Counted from the stretch's first letter, positions 16,918 through 25,423 are shown. The stretch: 64,000 bases of DNA from Sinomonas sp. P10A9 (GCF_041022165.1 NZ_CP163302.1:1116001-1180000); one strand, 5' to 3'. A program made the numbers and translations. The notes: generated from the letters alone by a model not told the origin.

Positions 16918-16947
16918 GCCCGTCGGCGGATCATTCCGCTGACGGGC
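16918..16947 (+). terminator. Hairpin terminator after the MmpS-like gene
   Basis: 12-bp arms (GCCCGTCGGCGG and CCGCTGACGGGC, one mismatch) with a 6-nt loop, beginning 13 bp after the stop codon. No T-tract. Confidence 0.6.
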
Positions 16948-17150
16948 GTGGGCCTGCCGTCGAGGAGTACCGGCACGAATCCGTTGCGTCCCTGTAACCT
17001 CCGCGAAACCCGATCGCGAAAAGCTGGGCAGAAGTCCTGTTCTGCACGTCACACTCGGTCACCGACGTGGCGACCCGCGAGTAACAGGACAGCATGGAGA
17101 CGGGGTCCGAGAGCATGTGGGTCCCGCAGGCAACGCAACGAGGGGAAGAT

Positions 17151-18020
17151 ATGCCCAGGAACGCGAACGCGGCAGGAAAGCTCGAACTCCGTCTCAAGGC
17201 GGTGCTGGACGGACTCGCGGAGGCCGCATGGGCCGACGAGCAGGTGGATGCGCGGGCCGTCCTGACGGCGGCCGTGGATGCGGTTCCCTTCGACGAGGCC
17301 GAGGCCTTCCTCCTGGCCGGCGGGATTCCGCGCGGGCACAAGGCGCTGACGGCTGCCACAGCGAAGCTCGTCAAGGCAGGCTGGATGGTCAAGGGCCGGA
17401 CCGGTTGGGCGATCACCGAGGACGGCCTCCGCGCTACCGTCGCCTTCCCGACCGCCGAAGCGCTCGCCGAGGCCCTCGCCTCAGGCACGCCTGTCCCCGC
17501 TGATACCCCAGTTCCCGCAGCGCCGCCCGCGAAGAAGAAGCCCGCGCGGAAGGCCCCCGCGAAGAAGGCCGCGGCGGTCAAGGAGACCGTCGCCGCGCCT
17601 CAGCCGGAGCAGCTGGCCGCGCCCATCGAGGCGACTGCGTCAGAGATCCCGGCGCCCGCTGCGGCACAGGCCCCCGCAGACGAAACCGACGTACCTGATG
17701 TTCCGGGCGCCGTCGACCTTGATCAGCCCGAAGCAGTCGCCATCGCCGGCGATTTCGGAACGCATCTGGGGGCCGACGCCGATTGGGAGCCCCAGCCGGA
17801 CGCCGTCCAGATGGGCCTCGACGCCCAGGTGCGCCGCTGGGTCCGCACTGTCGACCTCCCCGCCGGCCACTACACCTTCAAGATCGCGATCAACCGTTCG
17901 TGGGATGAGAACTACGGCGCGTTCGGTACCTTCAACGGGGCGAACCACGAGCTCGCGCACGACGGCGGGTCGGTCACCATCGAGTACGACCACGCCACCA
18001 AGGACGTGGCCTTCTCCTGA
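17151..18020 (+). CDS. X25 (pullulanase-type) domain protein with winged-helix-like N-terminus and Lys/Ala linker
   Basis: 289 residues from the ATG at 17151 (AGGGGAAGAT site); a longer frame starts 19 codons earlier without one. Residues ~5-115 resemble a winged-helix fold (KLVKAGWMVKGRTGWAITEDGLRA). About 120-145 is a basic, histone-H1-like Lys/Ala/Pro linker (PAKKKPARKAPAKKAAA). After a Pro/Ala stretch the last ~95 residues are an X25 domain (EAVAIAGDFGTHLGADADWEP ... PAGHYTFKIAINRSWDENYGA), found in secreted actinobacterial pullulanases and thought to act in polysaccharide binding. Here there is no signal peptide and no glycosidase domain. The combination of a probable nucleic-acid-binding part with a sugar-binding module is unusual; function unknown. 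Confidence 0.75.
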   Translation: MPRNANAAGKLELRLKAVLDGLAEAAWADEQVDARAVLTAAVDAVPFDEAEAFLLAGGIPRGHKALTAATAKLVKAGWMVKGRTGWAITEDGLRATVAFPTAEALAEALASGTPVPADTPVPAAPPAKKKPARKAPAKKAAAVKETVAAPQPEQLAAPIEATASEIPAPAAAQAPADETDVPDVPGAVDLDQPEAVAIAGDFGTHLGADADWEPQPDAVQMGLDAQVRRWVRTVDLPAGHYTFKIAINRSWDENYGAFGTFNGANHELAHDGGSVTIEYDHATKDVAFS

Positions 18021-18122
18021 TCGCCGGGAGGTTGTCCACATAGTCCGGACGCGGTCCGAAGAATGTCGGGGCCTTCGCCTACGGTGAGCCTATGAGGTCA
18101 TCATCAGGTGGGGGGGCTCGTC

Positions 18123-18869
18123 ATGCTTGAACGATCGTCAAGCAGCTACCGGCGCCGCTGGGGCCGATCCGGCGCCCTGGGCTTCGTGCTCCCGGCGGCG
18201 CTGGTAGCTGTCGTCTTCGCATGGCTTGTGGGGCTCGTCCGCGTCCCGGGGCTGGAGTCACCGGTCCCAGGAGTGCACGCCCAGATCGGAGGAGTGCCGG
18301 CCGCGCGGCTCGAGGCCGCGAAGGCGTCGTTGAACGCCATCGCGGTCAAGGGCCGGGCGCCGAAGACGGGCTACACGCGCGCACAGTTCGGCCAGGCCTG
18401 GGCGGACACGGACCGGAACGGCTGCGACACCCGGAATGACATCCTCGGGCGCGACCTCGCGGATCCCACCTTCAAGGAGGGCACGCGCAACTGCCTTGTC
18501 CTCTCCGGGACCCTGCATGACCCCTACACGGGCAAGACCATCGAGTTCAGGCGCGGCGAGCGGTCTGCCGATGTGCAGATCGACCATGTGGTTCCGCTCT
18601 CGGACGCATGGCAGAAGGGCGCCCAGCAGTGGACGGCCGAGAAGCGGCTCGAATTCGCCAACGATCCGGCCAACCTCCGTTCCGCGGACGGCCAGGCCAA
18701 CCAGGACAAGGGCGACGGAGACCTCGCCACGTGGCTTCCTCCGAACAAGGCCTTCCGATGCGAATATGCCGTGGACGTCGTCGAGGTCAAGGGAGAGTAC
18801 GGGCTCTGGATGACCCAGAGCGAGCATGACAAGGCGGGGGAGCTGCTGGCCGCCTGCCGGGCGGAGTGA
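18123..18869 (+). CDS. Secreted HNH-family endonuclease (DUF1524 / GmrSD C-terminal type)
   Basis: 248 residues from the ATG at 18123, with a G-rich site upstream; a GTG five codons earlier is an alternative. One hydrophobic segment near 20-43 acts as signal peptide or anchor. The nuclease domain begins with the family motif NGCDTRNDILGRDL, then QIDHVVPLSDAW (catalytic His in DH) and NDPANLRSADGQANQDKGD (metal-binding Asn), with two later cysteines. Such proteins are extracellular nucleases, common in Micrococcales and mycobacteria, likely for nutrient or DNA-damage roles. The gene is convergent with the AlkD gene 3 bp downstream. Confidence 0.88.
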   Translation: MLERSSSSYRRRWGRSGALGFVLPAALVAVVFAWLVGLVRVPGLESPVPGVHAQIGGVPAARLEAAKASLNAIAVKGRAPKTGYTRAQFGQAWADTDRNGCDTRNDILGRDLADPTFKEGTRNCLVLSGTLHDPYTGKTIEFRRGERSADVQIDHVVPLSDAWQKGAQQWTAEKRLEFANDPANLRSADGQANQDKGDGDLATWLPPNKAFRCEYAVDVVEVKGEYGLWMTQSEHDKAGELLAACRAE

Positions 18870-18872
18870 ACG

Positions 18873-19601
18873 TCAGGAGGCCTTGAGGTACCTTTCCCGC
18901 GTCACCTTGGGCAGCTTTTCCACGGCGTACCGGAGGGCAACCCGGTCCATGCGCGGAGCCCACTGGTCCAGGAAGTGCTCGAGCCCGGGCGGTCCTGCCG
19001 CCCTCAGCGCCCAGCCCGTCGCCTTCTGGACCTCCCTGTCAGGGTCGTCGGCGAGCAGGCGGGCAATCGCGAACAGGTCGTGGGTGTCTCCGGAACCGAG
19101 GAAGTACATGGTGGCCACGATCGCCGTCCGGCGCTCGCACGGCTCGGGGGAGCGGGCGAGCGCGTACAGCGGGTCCCGCGACCTGTCAGCGAGGTAGCCG
19201 CCCACCACGTGGATCGCGGCACGGTCCACGAGATCCCACGAATTGATGCGGTCATGCCTGCGCAGGTACAGCTCGAACAGCGCGCGGCGGTGCGTGGGCG
19301 TCGTCATCCGGTTGCGCGCCTGAAGGTCCATGATGCCCACAGCCCCGGCGCGCGCCTCGTGCCACGGGCTCTCGAGCAGCTTCTCTACCTCGTCGAGCGG
19401 CATGCCGGTCGAGGCCCGCGCGAGTTCGGAAACCGAGGCCATCGCCACCCCGAGGAAGCGTTCACGGCCGCGACGGGCCAGAGGAAACGCGCGTTTGTAC
19501 TTCCTGAGCTCGTCGTCCGAGCTCAAGGACTCCAGCGCCGCCAGAAACGCCCTGGCGGTCCACATGCCCGCGACCACGCGCATACCCCCCGATAAGGCCA
19601 C
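18873..19601 (-). CDS. DNA alkylation repair protein, AlkD-like
   Basis: Up to 242 residues. Alpha-helical HEAT-like repeats run through the whole protein: LESPWHEARAGAVGIMDLQAR, DRINSWDLVDRAAIHVVGGYL, SPEPCERRTAIVATMYFL and DPDREVQKATGWALRAAG. The NSWDLVD segment corresponds to the AlkD position where Trp and Asp contact the damaged base. AlkD is a DNA glycosylase for N3- and N7-alkylpurines. The start is uncertain: family members begin near residue 13 (ATG at 19565). It is convergent with the secreted nuclease gene, with only 3 bp between. Confidence 0.85.
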   Translation of the reverse strand: MALSGGMRVVAGMWTARAFLAALESLSSDDELRKYKRAFPLARRGRERFLGVAMASVSELARASTGMPLDEVEKLLESPWHEARAGAVGIMDLQARNRMTTPTHRRALFELYLRRHDRINSWDLVDRAAIHVVGGYLADRSRDPLYALARSPEPCERRTAIVATMYFLGSGDTHDLFAIARLLADDPDREVQKATGWALRAAGPPGLEHFLDQWAPRMDRVALRYAVEKLPKVTRERYLKAS

Positions 19602-19648
19602 AGGGGCCTAGTTCGAGGGTAGTCCAGAGCGTGCGGGAAAGCTCCTGG

Positions 19649-20020
19649 TCACGCGCCGTTCGATGGCTTCTTGAGCTTCGACTCGATCTCGACGATCCGG
19701 GCCCTGAAGATGTCGCGCAGGATCTCGTCGGGGACCGGATGCCCGGACGAGAACCGAAGCGTGCCCTTGGCCCAGTCGAAGTCGCCCAGGCGGTCGCCGA
19801 CGCCCCCGAGGACGTGGCCGCTGAACGGGAACAGCGAGAGGTGATTCTTCGTCACGATCGCGCTCGCATACCCCTTGCCATGCCAGAGCAGGGCAGCCAT
19901 GCCATAGCTGCGTCCCTCGGTTGCCTCGGGCGCGATCTCGCGGGCGACGTCGTATACGTGCCTCACGGCGTCCGCGTCGGGACCGTCCAGGGTTGCGAGA
20001 TAGTCGGTGACCTCACCCAT
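19649..20020 (-). CDS. DUF1801 / YdhG-like small protein
   Basis: 123 residues from the ATG at 20020 (MGEVTDYLATL); the frame upstream is non-conserved. It shows the DUF1801 pattern: a helical start (LDGPDADAVRHVYDVAREIAPEATEG), then RSYGMAALLWHGKGYASAIVTKNHLSLFPFSGHVLG and DWAKGTLRFSSGHPVPDEILRDIFRARIVEI. The fold is shared with frataxin/YdhG-like proteins; biochemical function is not established. A 29-bp palindrome lies 66 bp upstream. Confidence 0.8.
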   Translation of the reverse strand: MGEVTDYLATLDGPDADAVRHVYDVAREIAPEATEGRSYGMAALLWHGKGYASAIVTKNHLSLFPFSGHVLGGVGDRLGDFDWAKGTLRFSSGHPVPDEILRDIFRARIVEIESKLKKPSNGA

Positions 20021-20085
20021 GCGCCCATCCTCGCACGCCGGACGCGGGGACCCCAGCGGGCACTCGGGTTCACCGCGCTGCACCT

Positions 20086-20114
20086 CGGGCAGCGTGTCAG
20101 TGACACGCTGCCCG
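20086..20114. repeat. Perfect 29-bp palindrome
   Basis: 14-bp arms (CGGGCAGCGTGTCA and its complement) around a single central G. It lies 18 bp after the end of the NTF2-like gene (minus strand), so it can fold as its terminator, and 66 bp upstream of the DUF1801 start, where it might also be an operator. No T-tract follows on either strand. Confidence 0.7.
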
Positions 20115-20131
20115 CCGGGGTTCCGCCCTCC

Positions 20132-20545
20132 TCATCGGTTCTGCTCCCGCAGCCAGGATGCGGTGTCGCCGGGCGGGATGAGCGGTCCGCTCAACTGGAT
20201 GTTCGTGATGAGCCATCGATCGTCGTCGCGGACGAGCACGATAAGCACGCGGAACGACGCGCTCGCGTCGTGCCCGCGGGCCTGGGTCTTCTGCCGCTGA
20301 ACGGCCTCGACGAGGGCCGTGTCGCCGTACTGGCGTAGGTGCGGCTCGAGGATCTCGAACTCCTCGTTGACCACGTCGCCGAGATGCCGCTGGGCCCAGC
20401 GTGCCTTGTCGAGGACGAACCCGACCGGCCCGATGCCTTGGAATTCGTCGATGAGCAGGGCGCCGTAGGCTTCGACGTCTCCCTCCAGTTCGGCCGCTGC
20501 CCACGCGTTCACAACGTCCAAGACGTCTTCAGTGATGGTTTCCAT
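20132..20545 (-). CDS. NTF2-like / SnoaL-fold protein (DUF4440 type)
   Basis: 137 residues from the ATG at 20545, with a strong GGAAGGAG site 8 bp upstream. The cone-shaped alpha/beta fold is recognisable from TEDVLDVVNAWAAAELEGDVEAYGALLIDEF at the start, GPVGFVLDKARWAQ in the middle and a C-terminal sheet (ASFRVLIVLVRDDDRWLITNIQLSGPL). Such proteins are small enzymes (isomerases, cyclases) or ligand binders; DUF4440 members are mostly unassigned. It follows a probable transporter remnant on the same strand. Confidence 0.8.
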   Translation of the reverse strand: METITEDVLDVVNAWAAAELEGDVEAYGALLIDEFQGIGPVGFVLDKARWAQRHLGDVVNEEFEILEPHLRQYGDTALVEAVQRQKTQARGHDASASFRVLIVLVRDDDRWLITNIQLSGPLIPPGDTASWLREQNR

Positions 20546-20594
20546 GATGGTGCTCCTTCCGTGCGGATTTTCTTTGGGGGCTTCTCCACGTTCG

Positions 20595-20806
20595 TCAGTG
20601 TGCCCGGCTTGCTTCCGAGGCCGTGTTTGTGGCCGGGAGCAGGGCGACGGCGACCACCGGCAGCCAGAAGGCGGTGGCGAACGCGTTGACTGCCTGACCC
20701 GACGAGCGGGTACCGGCGAGCAGGTCTCCGAGCACGACGCGAACGTGTACGCCGCGAGGCTCGCGCCCATGAGCACCATGCCGGCGAGGACATTGACGGC
20801 TTAGCT
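20595..20806 (-). pseudogene. Frameshifted membrane-protein fragment
   Basis: On the minus strand two adjoining frames give a plausible membrane-protein end: VLAGMVLMGASLAAYTFAS in one frame, then from about 20735 LLAGTRSSGQAVNAFATAFWLPVVAVALLP in another, with a stop at 20595. No start codon with a ribosome-binding site is present. It resembles the last helices of a transporter or small membrane protein with a one-base frameshift. The evidence is only hydrophobicity and reading flow. Confidence 0.35.
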
Positions 20807-21523
20807 TCAGCGTTTCGGGACCTGGTGGCGGTTGCGGGGGAGTATGAAGCCGACTGCGGCGAGCCAGGCCAGCCCGATGAAGCGGACGATCGGCGGGAGA
20901 TAGTCGAGTCCCGGCCAGAGCATGCCCAGGAACGAGATCTCGCCCAAGACAGCGAGGACGAGCCCGGCCCAAGCGAGCCATGGTGGCGTGAGCCGCAGGA
21001 TGAGGGCGGGCACTGCGATGCCGGCGATGAGCAGTCCGGTGCCCGTGGCGAAGCCGAAGCCACCCAGCGCGAACGCGGCGTCCGCGACGAGGTGCACGAC
21101 GGCGGCGGGGGCCTCGCCTGCCGACTGGCCCATGGCCCAGATGAGGAGGCCCGACGCGGCGAGCATGACCGAGGCTGCTATGCCGCCGTAGAAGGAGATG
21201 TTGGGGCCGGGCACGCGGATGCCGAGCCGGAGGAGGCGCGCGTACGTGGTCGCAGCGTAGATCCCTAGAGGGACCGAGGCGCCGAAGGCGAGGAAGCCGG
21301 TGAGGTTCCCTGAGAAGGGGTGATCCCTGAAGTAGCGTGCGATGGCGTCGGAGGCAGCCGACGTCGAAGGGTAGGCCGTGCCGGCTGCCATGGCAGGCAG
21401 GGCGACCGACGCGATCGAGAGCACGAGCACGACGATCGCGAGGATCCCGGCGTTCGGGCCGTCGGGCCGACGCCCCAAGCGCGCATCCTCGTGGTGGACG
21501 AGCGGAGCTGCTGAATCAGTCAT
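20807..21523 (-). CDS. DUF4386-like integral membrane protein
   Basis: 238 residues with six predicted hydrophobic helices (about 25-48, 75-100, 115-138, 148-178, 185-208, 215-232) and a short His/Asp-containing cytoplasmic head. The sequence (HPFSGNLTGFLAFGASVPLGIYAATTYARLLRLG) resembles DUF4386-type membrane proteins that often accompany MarR or TetR regulators. It is divergent from the MarR gene at 21577, with a shared AT-rich gap holding an inverted repeat, so it is the probable target of that regulator. Function unknown. Confidence 0.78.
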   Translation of the reverse strand: MTDSAAPLVHHEDARLGRRPDGPNAGILAIVVLVLSIASVALPAMAAGTAYPSTSAASDAIARYFRDHPFSGNLTGFLAFGASVPLGIYAATTYARLLRLGIRVPGPNISFYGGIAASVMLAASGLLIWAMGQSAGEAPAAVVHLVADAAFALGGFGFATGTGLLIAGIAVPALILRLTPPWLAWAGLVLAVLGEISFLGMLWPGLDYLPPIVRFIGLAWLAAVGFILPRNRHQVPKR

Positions 21524-21533
21524 AGATGTAATT

Positions 21534-21548
21534 ATTCACACGATGAAT
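21534..21548. promoter_or_regulatory. Putative MarR operator between divergent genes
   Basis: ATTCA-CACGA-TGAAT, a 5-bp-arm inverted repeat within an unusually AT-rich stretch, lies 11 bp from the start of the DUF4386-like gene and 29 bp from the MarR ATG. Size, symmetry and position are typical of an autoregulatory MarR site. Confidence 0.55.
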
Positions 21549-21576
21549 TATGCAGTCAATGCTGTATCGTGGATCT

Positions 21577-22071
21577 ATGCCAGATAGTCCCCAGCAAGAT
21601 GTGCCCCTCGGGGACAAGCGAGGTCGAGTCCGCATCGGGTTTCTGCTCTCCCAGCTCGGAGCGCACGCGACCGAGCTCTTCGCCGACCAGACTCGAGGCC
21701 TAGGCATTTCCCCGTCGGAGGCCGGCGTGATCCGGATCATCGGCCGGTCCCCGGGTATCAGCCAGCGTGAGCTCGCAGGGAGACTCGGCTCCGTCCAGAG
21801 TCGCGTGGTCGCGCTCATCGACCGGCTGGAGGGCGCCGGGCTCGTCACCCGGACGCGGAGCTCGGCCGACCGGCGGGTGCAAGAGCTCCGACTCACCGAG
21901 TCCGGGACCAGCGTGCTCCGCTCACTGCGGCACTCAGCCGAGGCGCAGGAGGCCGCGATTGTCGAGGGCCTCACCGCGGAGCAGACAACCGAGCTTTTCG
22001 GTCTCCTCGTGAAGCTGAGCTCCCTGCGAGGCCTCGACACCGAGGTCCACGTGGGCTACCGCGCCCCCTAA
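21577..22071 (+). CDS. MarR-family transcriptional regulator
   Basis: 164 residues from the ATG at 21577 (two earlier ATGs in frame at 21550 and 21559 are possible). The winged helix-turn-helix is in GISPSEAGVIRIIGRSPGISQRELAGRLGSVQSRVVALIDRLEGAGLVTR, followed by the wing with TRSSADRRVQELRLTESG, including the conserved Asp-Arg pair. Flanking helices form the dimer. It likely represses itself and the divergent membrane-protein gene through the 21534-21548 site. Its stop codon overlaps that of the convergent mcrC gene. Confidence 0.9.
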   Translation: MPDSPQQDVPLGDKRGRVRIGFLLSQLGAHATELFADQTRGLGISPSEAGVIRIIGRSPGISQRELAGRLGSVQSRVVALIDRLEGAGLVTRTRSSADRRVQELRLTESGTSVLRSLRHSAEAQEAAIVEGLTAEQTTELFGLLVKLSSLRGLDTEVHVGYRAP

Positions 22072-23240
22072 GGCTTGCGCGGGCCCAGGTAGGGGGTGAC
22101 CGCGTCGATGAGCTGCTCCCGGACGAGGACCGAGGACACGGAGAGGTCCACAGTCGCCGCGCCCAGGCGGTGGCCCGAGGAGATGAACGACTCCGCCAGG
22201 GCAGTGCCCGTGGACGGGTACAGCAGGAGTCCCCCGGCGGTGAGCGAGGCCGGGTCGGTGCCGGACTCCTGCTCCCGCACGTAGGCGTACAGCTCGTACA
22301 GGTGGCCCGAGCTGAGCGTTTCCCGTGCGAACCGGCCAGGACGCAGCGCAGCGGTGAATTTCGTGTCGACGATGAGGCGCCGGCCCCGCGTCGGCACGTC
22401 GATCCAGACGTCCGTCACCATGTGCGGAAGGACGGCCGCCATCCCCAGGGTCGCCTCGCTCGTCTTCCAGCCCACCTTGCGGCCGCGCTGCACCGACCAG
22501 CCGCGCGGGCGCCCATGGATCGAGTAGAAGCCGCCGACCGCCCGCTCAAACAGGTTCCGGAACTGGCGCTCGTCGAGGGCACCGCGCCCGTGCCCCGGGT
22601 TGCTGCGGCCGAAGGGCAGGGACAGCTGGAGTGCAAGGCGGGCCGCGAGCAGCACGGACCGGTCACGCTGGTCGTTGCGCGTCAGCCGCACCTCGGCGTC
22701 GCGCTGGCGGGCGCGGAGGTCGATGACGCCGACCCCGAGCCGGGCGAGCCGCTGGGACTGGCCCTGGCATCGGCGCACGAGGTCCTCGTCCTCGCACAGG
22801 CGCGCGATCGAGTCCAGCGCGGTACGGATGAGGCGGTTGCGAGGGGTGTCGACGGTGAGCTCTTCGAACCGGCACGCGACGAGCCCGCGCGAGAGGAGCT
22901 GGTGCGACTCGGTGCGGAGCGTGTCGATCCCGCCCCGGACGCGGGAGAGGTCCCGCGACGTCTTCGAGAACGACGGCGTCAGCGGCCTCCGCAGGCGGTC
23001 CTCGGTGCTCGCGATGAGCAGCTCGGCGAGCAGCTCTGGCAGCTTCTCCGGGTACTCCTCGACGCCGTCGAACGCCTCGGGCCCCGACTGGTAGAACTCC
23101 GACGCGTAGAGCAGCAGCAGCCACACGTTGCGGACGGGGATGCGCACGCCGCCCGCGACGACGACGGAGCCGTCTGCCGCAGACATCGCCTTCTGCTCCG
23201 TCGCGTCCAGGAGATCCTCTTCGGGGAGCAGATCGGTCAC
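22068..23240 (-). CDS. mcrC: McrC, 5-methylcytosine restriction system nuclease subunit
   Basis: 390 residues from a GTG at 23240 that overlaps the mcrB stop codon (GTGA); longer frames run into mcrB. The start IPVRNVWLLLLYASEF is the family's typical first beta-strand region. The C-terminal PD-(D/E)xK nuclease core is VTDVWIDVP ... RLIVDTKFTAAL (about 270-297), with the DTK as the E/DxK catalytic pair. McrC is recruited by the McrB GTPase ring and cuts DNA containing modified cytosine. With the gene upstream it makes a complete two-gene type IV restriction system. Confidence 0.92.
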   Translation of the reverse strand: MTDLLPEEDLLDATEQKAMSAADGSVVVAGGVRIPVRNVWLLLLYASEFYQSGPEAFDGVEEYPEKLPELLAELLIASTEDRLRRPLTPSFSKTSRDLSRVRGGIDTLRTESHQLLSRGLVACRFEELTVDTPRNRLIRTALDSIARLCEDEDLVRRCQGQSQRLARLGVGVIDLRARQRDAEVRLTRNDQRDRSVLLAARLALQLSLPFGRSNPGHGRGALDERQFRNLFERAVGGFYSIHGRPRGWSVQRGRKVGWKTSEATLGMAAVLPHMVTDVWIDVPTRGRRLIVDTKFTAALRPGRFARETLSSGHLYELYAYVREQESGTDPASLTAGGLLLYPSTGTALAESFISSGHRLGAATVDLSVSSVLVREQLIDAVTPYLGPRKP

Positions 23241-25423
23241 TCGAGGCCTTCGAGGAGGGCAGCCGAGGCTGCCTCGGCCTTCGCCGCATCGTCGAACCAG
23301 TACTCCTCGAGGGTCGGGACGATCTCGGTGTCGACGACGCCGCGGAACCAGTCGGAGAACGAGGAGACGCGCTCCTCGGCCGGGGGCGTGACGAACGAGT
23401 GGCCGAGCCGGAACTCGGAACCGAGCGAGGGATCGTCCGCGATGCGGTCGTTGAGGGCCTCGAAGCGGTAGCGGACGAGTTCGAGCTCCTTCGCCTCGAC
23501 GCCGTGCCGTGCCGACATCCACGTCTGCCACGCGTCGTTGACGTTCGGCTCGAGCGAGACGAAGGCGAAGCGGCGTCGGAACGCGAGGTCCATGATCGCG
23601 AGCGAGCGGTCCGCGAGGTTCATGGTGCCGATGATGTACAGGTTGCTCGGCACGTGGACGCTCTCGGTGCCTGAACGCGGGTAGGCCAGCTGGAGGGACT
23701 CGCGCGGGGAGCGCTTCCCGGCCTCGATGAGCGTCAGGAGCTCGCCGAAGACCTGGACGGGGTTGCCGCGGTTGATCTCCTCGATGAGCATCACGTGCGG
23801 CACGTCCGGGTTGGCGTTGGCCCGCTCAACCATCTCGAGGAACGGCCCGTCGACGAGGGTCAGCTTGCCGTCGGAGCCCGGACGCCAGCCGCGCACGAAG
23901 TCCTCGTAGCTCGAGTTCGGGTGGAACTGGGTGGCGCGCAGCGCGGACTTGTTGTCTTTCGTGCCGATGAGCGCGTACGCGAGGCGCCGGGCGAGCCACG
24001 TCTTGCCCGTTCCGGGAGGGCCCTGGAGGATGAGGTTCTTCTTGGACCGCCACCGTGCGAGGTAGCCGTTGAGGTCCGACTCGCCGATGAAGCAGCCGTC
24101 CGTGACGATGTCGCGGACCGTGTAGCTGGCCTGCGGGGACATCGGCGTCGGATCGTCCTCGGGCTCGGGTGCATCGCCCTCGGTCGCCTCGGTGTGGGCG
24201 CCATGGCCGTAGCGCTCGAGGTACGCCGTCCAGGACAGCTCGGGGAAGGAATGGACCGCGAACTGCGGGTCTTCGAACTTCGAGGCGAGCGTGTCCAGCA
24301 GCGTCACGTACGCGGTGCCGTCGGCCGTGAAGAAGTCCTGGTCGAGCATGAGCTCGGTCTTGAGGTACTGGCGTGAGCGTCCGTCCAGCGGGAGATAGTT
24401 CCACGGGCGGATCCAGAAGAGGCCCATCGTGAGCTTCGTGCCCACGCGGTAGATGTCGCGGGCCCGATCGTAGGCGTTGGCGAGGCGCAGGCGCTCATGG
24501 TCCTCGCTCGAATCCGCTGCCGCCAAGGCCGACGCGAGGACGTCCCACAGGCTCTCGATGTCGTCGCGCTGGCGCGTGCCGGCGGGCGGGAAGAACCACG
24601 AGTTCTGGTTGTTGAGCAGCGGAATGCCGTCGAAGCCCGTGGGGGCAGGGACGGTGACGCCGAGGAACTCCGCCCAGTCGGACGCGATCGCCGTGCGCTT
24701 GGCAGGCGTGGTGCCCCGGTTGAACGTGCCCATCACGGTGAACGGGCAGATGTCCTTGAGGGGCACGGGGTTGTCCCGCCAGTCACGGTCCATGAGGAAG
24801 CCGAGTTCCTCGTGGCGCTCCTGCATCTCGCGGAGGTGGCCCAGCAGTTCGGTGCGGCGGTTGCGGAACGCCAGGAGTGCCGTCGCCATCGCCTCGTAGA
24901 ACGCCGTCCACTCGAAACGCTGCTCGGGCTTCGGGTCCACGTCGCCGAAGCGCTTGGCCCAGGCGGGGTCGTTGCGGAAGCGGTCAGTGTCCTGCCGCTG
25001 GCCCCAGAACGCGAAGCGGAGGAGCTCCTCGCGCATCCAGTGGCCCGGGGTGACCTTCCAGATGGTGTGGCGGCCCGTGTAGAAGTACCACTCGCGCGGG
25101 CGGTCGACGCGGGTCCAGTCCACGCCGATCTTGCGCCCGTCACCCGGGTTGGCGGTGATCACGCCGATCGCCTTGATGGCCATGACGGGGACGGCATGGC
25201 CCTTGGGGTCGAAGGGGAGGGACTTGCGGCGGACGTAGGTGCTCTTGAGGGCGATCTGGTCGCCGACCTTCATGGACTTCACGGTGTCCAGGTAGCGGTC
25301 CTCGAAGCCGTTCTCCCAGATGTGCTGGGAGATGAACCGTTCGGTCTGGTCCCGGGGCTCCTGGTCTGCCGAGTTCGACCCGACGAACCAGTACTGACCT
25401 TCGGGAACGCCCGCTTCCACCAT
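23237..25423 (-). CDS. mcrB: McrB, 5-methylcytosine restriction system GTPase with EVE-like N-terminus
   Basis: 728 residues. The AAA+ GTPase domain is in the C-terminal half: Walker A LQGPPGTGKTWLARR near 466-480, Walker B MLIEEINRGNPVQVFGEL near 542-560 and the McrB signature IIGTMNLADRS near 597 with FRRRF following. The N-terminal ~130 residues (QYWFVGSNSADQEPRDQTERFI ... KVGDQIALKSTY ... WYFYTGRHTIWKV) look like an EVE/PUA-fold domain that reads modified bases in McrB relatives. A middle segment of unknown role (about 140-440) lies between. The protein should recognise modified DNA, oligomerise and drive McrC cutting. Confidence 0.92.
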   Translation of the reverse strand: MVEAGVPEGQYWFVGSNSADQEPRDQTERFISQHIWENGFEDRYLDTVKSMKVGDQIALKSTYVRRKSLPFDPKGHAVPVMAIKAIGVITANPGDGRKIGVDWTRVDRPREWYFYTGRHTIWKVTPGHWMREELLRFAFWGQRQDTDRFRNDPAWAKRFGDVDPKPEQRFEWTAFYEAMATALLAFRNRRTELLGHLREMQERHEELGFLMDRDWRDNPVPLKDICPFTVMGTFNRGTTPAKRTAIASDWAEFLGVTVPAPTGFDGIPLLNNQNSWFFPPAGTRQRDDIESLWDVLASALAAADSSEDHERLRLANAYDRARDIYRVGTKLTMGLFWIRPWNYLPLDGRSRQYLKTELMLDQDFFTADGTAYVTLLDTLASKFEDPQFAVHSFPELSWTAYLERYGHGAHTEATEGDAPEPEDDPTPMSPQASYTVRDIVTDGCFIGESDLNGYLARWRSKKNLILQGPPGTGKTWLARRLAYALIGTKDNKSALRATQFHPNSSYEDFVRGWRPGSDGKLTLVDGPFLEMVERANANPDVPHVMLIEEINRGNPVQVFGELLTLIEAGKRSPRESLQLAYPRSGTESVHVPSNLYIIGTMNLADRSLAIMDLAFRRRFAFVSLEPNVNDAWQTWMSARHGVEAKELELVRYRFEALNDRIADDPSLGSEFRLGHSFVTPPAEERVSSFSDWFRGVVDTEIVPTLEEYWFDDAAKAEAASAALLEGLE

